Below, piece after piece: positions 41,201 through 53,684 of a DNA stretch of 64,000 bases (its first letter is position 1; every line of letters starts with the position of its first letter). The notes beneath the pieces were generated by a model. The model had not been told where the DNA came from. It searched no databases and saw only the letters and a program-made list of their open reading frames with translations. This DNA is from Serilophus lunatus (taxonomy: Eukaryota > Chordata > Aves > Passeriformes > Eurylaimidae). The position numbers and the translations under genes were made by a program. The stretch spans positions 863,750 through 927,749 of the forward strand of contig VXBA01001184.1 in assembly GCA_013399895.1 (NCBI GenBank), given 5' to 3'.

Positions 41201-44200
41201 TAATATACCAGAAACATGCAATTGATTAACAAAAAAATCTAACTACAAATGAAGAGAGCAGCAAGGAAAAGGTTAACAAAGTTCATCTGTGCTGCACAGG
41301 GCACATCCGAGTGAATATCACTAGGATTTGAGAACGGATTAAGCTGTCTGGTCAGAACAGGGTTGGGCCATGCTGCCCGCCCAGTGAGTACCCAGCAAAC
41401 AGCATCTCCACATCACATGGCCTCACATAGTAGTAAATTACAGTTGCTGAGCAACAGCAATACTGGTGCAGATGGCTGACTGCAGTTGACATCTTTAGCT
41501 ATGCAGATTAATTTATTATTTAGTCACGTTAAAAACTGGACAGGACAGTTTTCTGGACTAATGAGAAAACACTCCAACATATTGTAGAATGTTGTCCAAT
41601 TAAAATATTAAGAAACTATTCCCCGTGCAGAGGGGTTTTGCCTCTATGTTCTGCCCCTTTCAGAAAAGGAAAATTCAAAAACGACTAAAATAAGCAAAAA
41701 AATTCCCAAACCAAACAATACAGGGCATCACTGCTACTACAACATCTAATCCTTAATGTAAAGCAGAAATGTAGGCACATAGCCTTCCTCTAGGACAGAA
41801 ACAATGTGGGAGTTTGTTTAAGGATATTCCACAGAGAGAAACAGTATCATGTACTTCCGTAACCCTTCTATTTGAGGATCTTTACAATTTTCCCAAATGC
41901 CTATGTAGCAGTTTTGGCTAGGGGCAGAACTATAGGAACTATACTAGCTTCATTTCATCACAAAAATTGTGAACAATCCCCATTTGTATAGAAATTGAAG
42001 TGTTAGTAAAACTGGAACACCCCAAGTACTCTTTGTACCAAAGCAAATATTTCATACATAAATATTTCAAACTTTGACCATTTTTAAATATCAACTAAAA
42101 AGGTTTGTTTGAGTCTCTTCTCTGATCCGTTTGAATCGAGACTAAAGTCCATGCTCTCTTACAAAGTTTTACATCTAGCTTTACTTCAGCACAGTTAAGC
42201 CTTCATATCTAAATTAATACTCTGAGAAAGTTGAAAAAGCCTTGGGTTTTATGTGGGCTTTTTAAACTCTATAGAATTTATGAGGATTATAACACCTGAT
42301 AATCCAGTTCATTTTTTCCACTTTGTTCTGCATTACTCATATAATATTCCCTGAATATTCCCCCCACCCAAGCTCAAATTTACCAAGTGTATGGATTCAA
42401 AGATATTTTTCCTGGTACTAAAAAGCATAAGACTTTGTGGCATGATACTATCCACAGTGATGGGGTTTCTTGTTTATTTGTCATTTCCAGTCCATGTCAC
42501 TTTCTAGTGTTTATGCACTACTAAAACACAGAAGGATCTAAGCTGTAAACCACAGGGAATATTTCAATTCAATCAGTAGTGTCCTTTACTGCCATGTAAT
42601 CAAAGACACAATAGAGTAATTTCTATTAATTTCATTGTAAGTATAAGGAAAACTTATCTGATTCACCACAAGAACTAGTCATCTTCCTTATTTTCCATTA
42701 TTATATATTGTTCTCCATGTACAAGCTAATCATAGTGATAATAACTGAAAATCTTCTGACTGTTTAAATTCTCTTTAGTTACTTCATGCTCAAGTTATTT
42801 GCTCCTGTTTCAGATACTTGGAGATTCAGGACACTAATAAAACTGAATACAAAAACCAAAATTCATTATAAAGATTTGAAGAGAAAAAAAGATTATACTC
42901 TTAAATCAAAGTTTGTGATATGCTTGTAAATAAAAACAAAAGCAATTTGCAGTAAATATCTAAGTATAAAATTATACCTGTCTCCAAGGCTAATACTAAA
43001 TGATCTCTTAGAACACCAAAACAATCGGTGAAATATGGACTAATGTAGATTGAATGTGTGTAGAATAATCCCTCCTCAAAAACTGCTTAGGAGACAGGCA
43101 TCCACATATATACATACACATCAAAGGTGGGCCCATGGGCAGAGCCCACATACAGCCAAGCTTCCAATATTAACAGCTCTAACACTCTATTGATCATCAA
43201 CTTTACAGATGTCCACCATAAAGTACATAATGACATTATTATTACACTTTAAACCCTTGCTCAGTCAGTGTGGTATGCATCTTCCAGTAACTTCTTCACA
43301 GAGAGTGAAGATTAACTGCAGCTATTGAATATATGCACTGATCATTAAGAATTAACTATAGCAGTTCGTGCTTTTTGCCATCAAAAACTATACATAAATA
43401 TTTAACAAAATGGATAGTTCCTCAAGCTGTCTTTGAATAGGAGCAGGCTTCCTGAACATAAGCAAATGTTCTAGAGCGCCGAGTCTTTTTTTGAGGGGAA
43501 GTACGGGTTTCTGTTTCTAATGGCTCATGGGAGTGGTTTGAGGAAAACAACATAGTCAAAAAATGAGAAAAATAAATCACCACATAATAAAATACACACC
43601 TGTTACAAGGTTCTGATGTATATGAAAGGAAAATGGAATAGAGTACCAGTCATCAAACCTGTTTATATAATTTTTTTCCATTACTTTATGCAACTGTTGC
43701 TAGGCAGTCATGTGCCATGGTGATGAGTAGAGTGTGAATACCTAGACAGATTAGAGAGACATATGTTACTGAACATGCTCTGTATGGTGTGTTTTCTCTC
43801 TAGACTCCTGTAAAAAACCAAGATACCAACCATCCTCCATCCCTAAGGGGACTGCAATGTCAGATGGTTCAAAGGAATAGTTCAAAGGATCTCACCTTGT
43901 GGCAATACAGGTATCATTTTCTAATCTTAGTTACACAGTTCTCTCTAGTGAGTAAAAACAGAGTACATGTACTATTGCACTTTCAATAGCTCTTTAAATG
44001 ACTAAAATGAATTAATTTCTTTTTATATCTGCACTTTTAATAATGGTTTTACAATGCATGAAATCTACTTCTTAAGCCAGTTTTTCATGACTGCTATATT
44101 CTTTCTAGAATCAGGTAGAAATATAGAATATAAAAATTTAGGAAGATCTATAGTGGAAAAGAGATTCACTCTATTAGTTTTGCTGACTGATATACCTTGC

Positions 44201-44497
44201 AATAAACTTGTAAGAGGAATACCTTAAGGCAATTCGAGCAGCTATACAGGCCAAAATTTTAGACAACAAGTGTCATAAATTCCTTTCCAAATAAATGCCT
44301 TTCACTCCCCACATCCAATTTGAAATTATAGCTTCCCAATCAGTAATGTGTTTAACATAAGCAATAAAAACAGTGGCTATAAAGGACATGGAAGAGGCAC
44401 AACGCAGTGTTCCAGAATCATGAAACTCGGCAAAAAAAGAACATTAGGGAAAGTAAAGTATGACACTAAAGTCAGGAAGCGTATGGGTAAACCAGAT

Positions 44498-44538
44498 TTT
44501 TGGTCAATAATATTTTATTAATATTTTACTGACCAAAA
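44498..44538. repeat. Imperfect inverted repeat (hairpin)
   Basis: TTTTGGTCA at 44498-44506 pairs with TGACCAAAA at 44530-44538. The pairing continues inward with AT-rich sequence (AATAATATT against AATATTTTAC), giving arms of about 17-19 nt around a small loop. It could be a stem-loop in the pre-mRNA or a remnant of a palindromic element. No target-site duplication is evident. Confidence 0.6.
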
Positions 44539-45864
44539 CGTAAAACACAAGAAGCCAAAAGAAAAAATCCTGCACCATATCAAGAAAAATGAAAACTAAG
44601 AGAAAAAACACGATTTTCCTGATAGACAGGAAAAAATGTGTAAACTATTGCCAAAAAGGAATCAGAAACTTTTGTTAATAAGCTAAATACTGAAAGGAAA
44701 GAGAAACTAGGAAATAACTCAAGTAGGAACCTCAGAAGCTGAAATAAGTCAAATTTTTCTATGTGCCAGAGCAGGTTCTATTACTTTGATCCCAACGCTC
44801 AGTAATAAAGTCAGATGTGATTTTTGTTGCACTTCATGGCAGACTGGAGCAGGACACCCACAATGAAGTTTCAGCAAGACAGCTGGTAGTGCAAAGCTGA
44901 GCAAATGAGAAAAGCCTGAGTGGGAGACAGGAGATTGGAACTAATAGCTGAATAAATTAGATGTCCAATACCTTCATTTACTGAAATGACTTCATCGTGA
45001 AATAAATGCATATCCTGTGTTTATTTCAATGTGTAATATGAAATTCAAATCTGCTTTTCCATATGTATGCAATCAGCTGGTGTTAAATACAGCTGTATTT
45101 ATTGTCTAAAAGTCCTGAGTTTCACACTTTACAGAGTACCCACTTCAAAAACTAGTAGTTATTCACAGAATTTCCAAATAATTGGAAATCTTCTTACATA
45201 AACTTACTCTCAAAATGCATTTTATTTGAACATACCAAAGTTGTTCACTTTTCCCATGGGAAATCTAAAGCTTTTAGCAGAAGACAAACTTGGGGCTCCA
45301 AGAGACATCGGGAGCCCACTGTAGAAATTAACAATTCAGTACTCACAAATAAATGTAAGAAATTTTGGTATAAAAACATTCTATCAGAACTTGAAGGTAA
45401 AGTTCTGTTAAAAAAAGTCCTTCTTTGACTTTAACATCAACAGCTCACAGGTTTTTGTCTGTTATAGACAACTATATCTCTTTTTTTTTACCCAAATTGT
45501 CTATAATGACACGCTTTATGACCTTTCTTTAAGTAGACCCTGAGAATATAGACACTAGGTAAGTTGCAGATGCCCTGAAATTTCTGCAGCTGTTTGTTCA
45601 AGTCACTCCTTTTCCAGTCCAAGCTTTAATGCCAAAAATCTCAATCCTTAATTTCCCAAACTCGAACAAGACAGTACACTCCTAAACCAAGCCATGTGCT
45701 ACCAGTGGTTACTGCAATTAGTCTTTCAGGCTTGAATTTGCAATTTAAACAATAAATCAATAAATAATATACTTGCTGGATGCAAAAAGTCTGTTGTTTA
45801 TTACCAGGTACCCACAAATAAAAATGTGCACTGGAAAGACACCCAACTGCTGGCGTTTCTTAAA

Positions 45865-46030
45865 TCATTGTGGTACTGAGTAAACAGGTTGCCCAGAGAG
45901 GCTGGCAAGTCTCCACCCTTGAAGATACTCAAAACTGGCTAAACCTGTTTTACATGACACTGCTTTGAGCAGAAGTCTGGACTACATGATGCCCGGAGGA
46001 CCTTTCCAGCCTCAGCAACACCTTGATTCA
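45865..46030 (+). mobile_element. CR1 LINE 3'-end fragment
   Basis: The sequence GTTGCCCAGAGAGGCTGG, then a CTTGAAGATACTCAAAACTGG stretch and CTGCTTTGAGCAGAAGTCTG, is the CR1 3' UTR in plus orientation, ending at CTTTCCAGCCTCAGCAACACC. It lies in intron 2, opposite to PCLO, and converges with the CR1 copy 640 bp away. Confidence 0.88.
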
Positions 46031-46360
46031 ATTTTAAACATACAGATACTATTTATCAGGTTCAAAATACAGTAGCAGTCTGTACTTTCTCCTATGAGTA
46101 TCTCAGAACAGCTAAACTAAAAGTAAAACAAGACAAAATCCAGTTTAACAACTACCCCTTCAGGCTATTTATCATTAGTTAGGCTTTGGTAGCAGGTTAG
46201 TTATGCTTAAATTTCTATAAATTGATAAAAGCACTGTTACTGGAAACAAACACAAATTACATTTCAAATTTAAAATTGGTGTATCAGGATGTAGGCCATT
46301 CATGCAGTAAGAAGAGATCAGACAGTCATATGAAGCCTTATTCCCATTCAGAGCAAGTAA

Positions 46361-46379
46361 GGGATATATATATATATAA
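46361..46379. repeat. (TA)n microsatellite
   Basis: A short pure TA run sits in PCLO intron 2, about 300 bp from the 3' end of a CR1 copy. Confidence 0.85.
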
Positions 46380-46671
46380 GCAAGAAACCAAGCTACTGCA
46401 AACATCAGGTTAAAATAAATTAATTTGAAGTCCTAAAAATGGATTAGAAAGCAATATTATGTTATATAATTATAGAAAAGTGATAATCTAGCTTAGAAAT
46501 AGTTCAGAGATCTTTCTTAGCATTCCACAAGAAAAACATAACCCAACTATCACTAAGTCAAAATTCATGACTCATGGGGTTTTTTGGTTTTTGTTTTGTT
46601 TTGCTTAGTTAGTCCTTACAGCTGTAAATTTCATTTTTTATAAATACATTCATGAATGGGTGCTTAAAATC

Positions 46672-47275
46672 ACAGAATTAACCAGGTTGGAAAAGACCTT
46701 TAAGATCATCAACTCCAACCTATTACCTAACACCAGTTTATTAAATAAACCATGGCACTAAGTGCCACATCCAGTCTTTTTTTAAACACTTTGCAGGGAC
46801 AGTGACTCCACCACCTCCCTAGGCAGCCCATTCCAATGGACAATCACTCTTTCTGTGAACAATCTCTTTCCTAACATCCAGCCTAAACTTCCTCTGGCAC
46901 AGTGTGAGACTGTGTCCTCTCATATCTCGTATCCTCGGGATATCACTGGTTGCCTGGGAGAAGAGAACAATCCCCACCTGCCTACAACCTCCTTTCAGGG
47001 AGTTGTAGAGAGTGACAAGGTCTCCCTTGAGCCTCCTTTTCTCTAGGCTAAACAACTCCAGCTCCCTCAGTGGCTCCTCATAGGGCTTGTGATCCAGATG
47101 CCTCATCAGCCTTGTTGCCCTTCTCTGGACATGTTTGAGCATCTCAACATGTTTCCTAAATTGAGGGGCCCAGAATTTGACATAGTACTCAAGGTCCAGC
47201 CTCACCAGTGCCAAGTACAGGGGAAGAATCACTTCCCTGGTCCTGCTGGCCATACTGTTCCTGATAAAAATCAAA
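46672..47275 (-). mobile_element. CR1 LINE, 5'-truncated copy with the ORF2 C-terminus and 3' end
   Basis: Read on the minus strand, this copy runs from the reverse-transcriptase C-terminal region to the CR1 3' terminus (AACCTGGTTAATTCTGTG, resembling the ATTCTRTG tail repeats). Recognisable CR1 phrases include CAGGGACAGTGACTCCACCACC and TAGGCAGCCCATTCCAATGG on the plus strand. The 5' end is truncated, as is usual for CR1. It lies in PCLO intron 2, in the gene's orientation, with its 5' edge about 280 bp from the exon 2 donor. Confidence 0.93.
46819..47274 (-). pseudogene. CR1 ORF2 C-terminal remnant, 151 codons open
   Basis: The frame encodes the characteristic C-terminal part of CR1 reverse transcriptase. 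Motifs such as LVRLDLEYYVKFWAPQ, HVQRRATRLMRHL, EEPLRELELFSLEKRRLKGD and GHSLTLCQRKFRLDVRKE are close to the CR1 pattern LEYCVQFWAPQ, VQRRATKMI, LFSLEKRRLRGDL. It lacks the endonuclease and catalytic polymerase parts, so it is a dead fragment, not a gene. The long open frame suggests it is younger than the other copies in the window. Confidence 0.9.
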
Positions 47276-47552
47276 TTGAGACAAAAGACATATTGGGGTT
47301 TCTCTTTTTATATGAAGAAATGAGAACACATTTCTAAATATATACAAACAGAGAACAATTAGCTTTTTATTTTTTTCCCTCCAATCTCACCCCATTTTAC
47401 TCATAAGCAGCTTTCCAAAACAGTATCAATTTTTATACTGAGCTCATTAAGAAACCATGATGATACATTGTAACATGTTTGATGTTTCAGAGAAACAAAG
47501 GTAAACTTAAGTTTTTGGTCTGGTAGTGAACATCAGTTTGAAAACTACTCAC

Positions 47553-48801
47553 CTCTGTGATATGAGGATTAGGATTGAATCCACACAGGCTGCAGACTAC
47601 AGTGCGACACTGAGTGCACGTGTTGTAGTTGGCCTTTTCTGGAGTGTGCAGCAGCAGCTCAGTGGTGGTGCAAAGAGGGCAGAAGGTTTTCTTTGGGGTG
47701 GACTCAGTGGGTTGGCTTGCACCAGCTTGCTTTTGCTGCAGGAGTTTGTCCGGCCCTGGTTGCTGGCCAGGTGGTTTTGTAGGTCCTGGTTGCTGTGCCG
47801 GGAGCTTTGTGGCCCCTGCAGTCTGAGAAGGTGTTTTTGTAGGCCCTGCCTGTGATGGCACTTGCTTTCCAAGCCCTGCTTGCTGTGGAGGTGGCTTCCC
47901 AGATCCAGGCTGTGGTGGCTGTTTTGCAGGTCCCATTTGCTGAGCAGATGGCTTTTCAGGTCCAGGTTGCTGAGAAGGCTGTTTCAGGGGCCCTGCTTGC
48001 TGGGAAGGTGGTTTCCCAGGACCTCCTTGTCGTGCTGGCTGTTGAGATGGTTGTTTTACAGGTCCTGGCTGCTGGGATGATGGTTTTGTGGGAGGCGGAA
48101 CTTGGGATGTCATTCTAGTGCTGTCTGGTTGCTGTGGGGGTGCTTTTGTTTGGGCTGAGGAAGGTTTTGCAGAAGTTTGTTGTTGAACAGGCTTAGTTGG
48201 TTCTGACTGTTGCGGCTGAGTTTTCTGTGGTCCTCGTGGCTGGGGAGGCTGTTTCGCTTGTTCTTGCTTAGTGTCTGATGGATGGCCATGGCCTGGTTTC
48301 TGAACTTGCTTGGGTTCCCCAGTCTGCTGCTGAGGCACTGGTTTGGAAGACTCAGTTTGCTGGGGGCTAGGTCTGACTGGTCCTTGTTGAACAGCTGGCT
48401 TTGGAGACTGTGGTTGAGTTGGATGTTTTGCAAGGCCCCTCTGCTCCTCGGGTTTCCCTTGCTCTTTTGGGGTAACTTTTTGTTTCCTACTGGCTTCTTC
48501 ATGGGCTGCATCTGAATCTGATATCAAATCAAAAGGATTGAATTTGTTCACAACTGAAGTGACTGCACTCAATGGATTGGCTTCTGAGAGAAAACTGGGC
48601 ATCATACTTGGCTTCTGATCTTCTTTAAAATCAGTCCTGGACTTGGATTCCCGTAGACTAAGAGAAGACGGGCTTCGCCCAGGTGCCCGTTGTTCTGTCT
48701 TCAGCACATCTACTGTTCTGCTTTTACTTAAACCTGGAGGTCCTGGATCTGGAGGCTTACCTGGTTGTCTGGGACGGTGGCTTGTATCAAGTTCAGGATG
48801 T
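47553..48801 (-). CDS. PCLO: PCLO coding exon 2: conserved N-terminal block, Q/P-rich domain, most of zinc finger region 1 (residues 81-497)
   Basis: The exon is 1,249 bp: one base completing Arg81, then 416 codons. The acceptor reads TTTTTCTGTCTACAG|ACATCC and the donor GAG|GTGAGT. The residues starting HPELDTSHRPRQPGKPPDPG are piccolo-specific. The block NPLSAVTSVVNKFNPFDLIS (residues 156-175) is shared with bassoon. A long Pro/Gln/Lys-rich region follows, the Q domain, which in rodent piccolo binds the actin-associated protein Abp1. It holds a regular ten-residue repeat at residues 318-441. The exon ends with the first three Cys pairs of a piccolo-type zinc finger: CPLC (455/458), CTQC (476/479) and CSLC (484/487), then GFNPNPHITE. 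The fourth pair lies in exon 3. In mammals the zinc fingers bind PRA1 (RABAC1), linking synaptic vesicles to the active zone, and with bassoon they restrain the ubiquitin ligase SIAH1. I see no frameshift or internal stop. Confidence 0.96.
47721..48092 (-). repeat. Coding minisatellite: twelve units of a ~30-bp (ten-residue) repeat in PCLO exon 2
   Basis: Twelve consecutive units follow the pattern P-x-K-x-P-S-Q-Q-x-G. Examples are PTKPSSQQPG, PGKPPSQQAG, PLKQPSQQPG, PEKPSAQQMG and PTKPPGQQPG. Lys at position 3 and Gly at the end occur in every unit. Nine units are exactly ten residues. The exceptions are PVKQPSQQPARQGG (14), PAKQPPQPG (9) and the last, PDKLLQQKQAG (11). Mammalian piccolo has a comparable run of ten-residue approximate repeats in the same domain. 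All length changes are multiples of three, so the frame is kept. Confidence 0.9.
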
Positions 48802-51800
48802 CTGTAGACAGAAAAATGTAATAAAATTAAAATGATGCAGAACACTAGAAAAATAAAATAAGATGCACCAGTGACCCTCAAAGTGCTCTGGTAACACTGT
48901 GAACTTTCTCAGGTGCTCAAATAACAATTATTAGTCTTTAAAGGCTTGTAAAAGTATTCAGTCATAGATTAATTTATTATTTAGAAAATTATCCAATACA
49001 ATAACAACATTCAACAGATAACTTTTTCTTTAGAAATCTGAAGAACTCAAATCTACAACTTCTACAACTCTCCACCCTATCCCTTGGGATACAAACAGAG
49101 GAAGACAGAGAAGACTAAACGCAGAGATGTCAGAAAATTAGCAGATCAAAGCACAGCCGTGGAAGAAAAAAAAAACCCAAAAACACAGAATGCAAAATGT
49201 TTATGTACTTGTGTTCTAGCTGCTTGAAAAAGATTTGGATATAATTATAAGTCAACATGAAGAAGAGATTTAAACTCCTAAAATCCATGTATGTTAAGGA
49301 ACATATGCTTCTTTGTAAAGTATTTCTTTTCTCACCCATCCCCTCACAAACTAGAATTTTCCATCAGATAAAACAGATGTCAGTTCACAGAACTAGCCCT
49401 GAAGCTTTTTTCTTTCCAAATAGAGCTACTGTACAGCTTCCTCTCAGCATCATCCCAAAAATTCACATTGTCCAGTATTAAAAAGAAAAATCTCTCATTA
49501 CATTAGAGAATTGGGAAAAATCCATAAAATAATATCTTGCAGTATGTTTATACAGGAAAAATAAAAGTAAGAATGTAGAAACCCAGATCAGGACCATGTT
49601 TTCCTATGTGGCACATATTGTACTTGTTGCTATACTTGGCTGAAACTGGTGGAAATAATAATATATTCACTGCTAATGCTCAGGGATGTAATAAAATATT
49701 CTATTCAGTGCTATCACTGAGCTTCTGCTGGAAGATACGGTGTTCCTTCGGTGTCACAAAGGTGTTGCAAATATAAAATTTCAGTTTTCACTTTGAGAGA
49801 GCCAGTCAACTGTGATGTTGTCTTTCCAGACACGGCATTTCTTCTTAAGCACTCATGAGCAAAATAAACAATCACTTATTACGTTCAATTGTATTCCTTA
49901 ACTACAAAATATAAATAATTGCATAATTTTGTTCAAGAGTTTTGTCAGAAGTCTGTAGAATTATATATAGTAGACACATTGGAAAATGTATTTTACACTG
50001 TTAATGTCATCATGGGTATACTATTATTTCTGATTTAATATTTAGAGCTTCCATTACATGTCTAGCAATGGCAATACAGGACAAAGCTAAGTGGTAGATA
50101 CTTCTGTGCATGTAATTCTCACAACATGGGATTTCTCATAATCACGTATCTGAGTTTTTCAGCTAATTAAAAATTTCCAAACGAAATACTTGTTATGGAC
50201 AAACTAATTCCAGTCTTTAATAACTTCATTTACCCTTTCCCATTCTTGGAAACTTATTGGCCAAAATACTTTGAAGTTTGCAACCTTAATGTGCAACCCA
50301 CTGAAGTGAGCAGCTGTGTTTCCACTGGCGTCAGTGAACATTGATTAACTCATTACTCAGAAAGAGGATAGTTCAGAAAAGCCCAATGAAAAACTTATTA
50401 TTTCAAATATTTGCCATTTTTTCTTGTTAAAAGAGCAGTTTTATACTCTCATTAGCAACTAGGTAGGTCTACCTGCAGTTCTATTTATTGTAATTTAGAG
50501 AAGCAATCCAAGCTTATTTGAAAAGGCACTGCTTATCACACACAATCACTAGAACTAGTCTAATAGCAGCAGTCTTGTCTACATCTAGAATTCATGTTTG
50601 CAAGTGTTCAAGCTGTTGGAAGGCTTTGTTTAACAATAGTAAGAGTGAAAAAAGGATCAATTCAGGTCAGGAAACAGGGTACCATGCCCAAACCTTACAG
50701 CATGAAGGTGAAAGAAAAAGAGAAAAAGAACACACCCCTAAACCCATTTTTAGATATTTAACTCGGACATTAGCAAAAATGAAACTGTGTATGCCTACTG
50801 AAGCAGAGGTCTCCAGCTTTCATTCTTATCAAAATAACGTGCTCCATAAATTTCCACCTGATCAGATATCAGGAGCTGAAATGAGATTAAAACCCATGAA
50901 TCTAGGAAATAAGCCCAGGCGATCCTGCAAGGCTGCTGGTGTATTCTGAAGCCTAGACTTGTCTTGCCTTTGTACATAACAATGTTTCTAAGCCATGGAG
51001 ACAGAGTGTGCTTAACTAGTGGAAGAAACAGCCTTGAAAAGAAAAGCTTCTTGAGAAATGTTACTTCTGTCAAAAGCCAGAACTTGCTCCATTTAGTTTG
51101 AGGTATCTGGGACTTGAAGCCTTCTTTTGTACAACTATTTGAAAAACCAAATACAAACTGACGTTAAAAAATTGTAATTTAACTGCAAAATCAGAATCCT
51201 CACAATAAATCCTGCATTTATTTAACAATAATTCTCTAACTTTCAAACCTTTTGAATTAAGAAAAGCAGACAACTATTTTAAAGTCTTCAAACCAGACCC
51301 AACAAGCAAAGTTATTTAGTTGTCCCTCACATAATACTGTTCTTTGTGCTGCTATGTTTCTCCTCTACTTTGGCCTTGATTCATGGAACTATTCATTTAC
51401 ATATTACAGCCAAATCAAAGCTTGCTCTGGAGTCAGCAGAGATTTAACAAAAAGACTACTTGTCTAGGTCTTGAATTCCCTAACTATAAAAACTTATTAA
51501 AAGGAAATGTTGTTTTCCTATTCATCAGTATAAGTAGTTTTAAAAAGAAACATAATAAGTACACAACTCAAATATAGTCATATCTTTAAATATCTACAGA
51601 CAAGATATGAATAAACTTACACATACCCCATTGGCTAGCTTTTTTTTAAGTCAATATATTGATAACATATATTTCTTCTGGAAAATACACCATAAACATA
51701 CTGTAGAAGTGTGACACTCAGCAAGATTTCCTGGCATTTCTTATCCATATGCAGCAATTTTTTTTCTATTGATATCTATTCTGACAAACTTAATGAACTG

Positions 51801-53640
51801 AGGAAAAAAAAATAAAATTAAACCCAAACAGCTCTATTAGAGGGTCATATATTCAGTTGGTAATCTAATCCGCTCAGATATGGAACAATTCCTCAGGAGG
51901 TGGACACTGACACACTTACAGGTCATTCGATGAAGCTAGAACAACTGGAACTTGCTTACAAATTGACTGTGTACGTTTCAGCTAAATTTCCTAACCATAA
52001 GTTTTCTGAAGGCAGGTACTTGAAAAGGGATAGAAGGATTTCTATAGATCTTAAATATCTGACCAGAACCTAGAGAATAAAATGTTAAAAAAAAAGTATG
52101 CTTGAATTAGACAGTTCACTCTGGGTGCTCTAGATCTAAATGCCTATATTAAAATTCATAAGACTTAAAAGCTCAAAGCTACAGAAGTCCTAGAAGGTAC
52201 AGCATTTACTTTAAGGTGATAAAGCTGCAACTATGATATGTGGTGCATATATTACTTACTACTAAACAGCCTGTAGTTGCAAAATTTGTTACTTCAAGAT
52301 ACCATCAATTATGAGGAATTTATACACTAAGACTTGGGTTACTTTGGGAACAGGAATGAAAGCATTTAGAATAAGAAATAATTATTAGTCTCTAATGTTA
52401 TTTCGGAAATCACAAAGGAGAAGTCCAGTTAACATGGAAAAACACTGACACTGCAGTAAGGACAATCATAATGCAAAACTATCTGGACTGGAAGCCAGAA
52501 TTTCTGTTTTGATCACTATTTCAGTCACTTAACATTTGGACTGGCATAACCAGGCTAGGAAAAAAACTGCAGGGAGCAGTTGCAGAGCATCAGTTAAGAG
52601 GTATTCATCATATCTGATTTCTTTGGCATCATCCACTAAAAAACCTGAAGCTAAGGAGTCTGAGTTTTAGCAGGCTAGTTCCAGTTTTAGACTGGAAGAG
52701 GGTGATCTTTAATCCTTATGAGAGTCTTACTCCAAGAGTTTGGATCAGGCTCTTGATAGTCATGCCTAACATTCTTGGTAGTTCTCAATACCAAGAGAAG
52801 TGTGCAAGAGGACCAACAAACCAACAGCAGAGATAAGTAGTAACTTCATTACAGTGTAACAGGCACAAAGATACTATGACAGGAATTGGTATCATGTCAA
52901 TATGTCAACATTAACTATAAGGTAAAAGAATGAAAAAAAAATCAGAGTGCCTTTGCTTTAAATAGAGTTAAAGTGTGGAATGCTAACAAGAACAAAATAG
53001 TCTCTGATATCGTAAATATGTTTGTAGGAAAGCAGCCATTTGTAACTGCAGAGATAATCACACTGCAATGAGCTTAGCCTATTCTAAAAATCTTCCAAGA
53101 ATGTTTACCTTACTTTTTACTGGAACACTAACATGAAAAAATAAAGCTTCGAAGTGCTTGTGTCTTTGCTGATAGGCTGTCACGTAAAACTGAATTTTGA
53201 GCTTAGTTTTACAGAACTAAAGACTACTTCTTTTTCTCATTAACGTCTCTAGAAGCTGGGCAGAGACCTGAATTGAATGAAAAATTGTATTTTACATACA
53301 GTGGGAATGCCTGATTAATAATTATGTAAGAAATGCAGTAGGAAGATTTGACTTCTAGTTTTAAAAAATGGAGACTGTCATCGCAGGTGTAATCCCAGTG
53401 ACTCCAGTAATGAATTTAGTCCCACCCTCCTTGCATCTCTTCTTCTAGAACTCACTTATATAAACCTGGTATTATATAAACTCAGTATGGATTTATTGGT
53501 ATGAGGTCAATACACCGTGAAGCAACCAGTCAAGGAAGCTTCTTTCAGCATCCTCCTTCGAGACAAACAACACACCCAGCCTCGGAGCCGGAGCGCAACA
53601 GAGGCGGCGGCCCTGGATGACAGGTCGGGGAAGGAGGCGG

Positions 53641-53661
53641 TTCAGGACCACGGACAGAGAC
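53641..53661 (+). promoter_or_regulatory. RE1/NRSE-like REST site 1 in PCLO intron 1
   Basis: The site reads TTCAGGACCACGGACAG then AGAC. Against the classical 21-bp RE1 (TTCAGCACCACGGACAG then CGCC) it differs at positions 6, 18 and 20, so 18 of 21 match, with the ACCACGGACAG core intact. It lies about 0.9 kb inside intron 1, the kind of position where neuronal genes often carry REST sites. Occupancy is inference. Confidence 0.7.
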
Positions 53662-53684
53662 ATGGAACAGCAAAAGGCGGCTTG

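Larger units (their letters stand above)
36006..47552 (-). other. PCLO: PCLO intron 2
   Basis: This 11.5-kb phase-0 intron has donor GTGAGT at 47552 and acceptor CAG ending at 36006. It contains three CR1 pieces (37.2, 45.9 and 46.7-47.3 kb), a T-rich tract at 38.19-38.23 kb and a long imperfect hairpin at 44.5 kb. The rest is unremarkable AT-rich DNA with no convincing exon. Confidence 0.9.

Noticed and set aside
47526..48515. Plus-strand open frames opposite exon 2, and similar ones at 34883-35104 and 35541-35816 opposite exon 3
   Set aside because: They are antisense shadows of the repetitive P/Q/K codons, with Leu/Trp/Cys-rich products that resemble nothing.
48802..48881. Apparent hydrophobic signal or membrane segment (MRVTGASYFIFLVFCIILIL) at the start of the exon 2 reading frame
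   Set aside because: It is translated intron. The T-rich polypyrimidine tract before the acceptor reads as hydrophobic residues. Splicing joins exon 1 at Arg81, and the ATG at 48881 is not the start.
50518..50949. 143-codon plus-strand frame in intron 1
   Set aside because: No recognisable domain, no splice or promoter context, and composition like the surrounding intron. It is the longest unexplained intronic frame, but still within chance in 64 kb.
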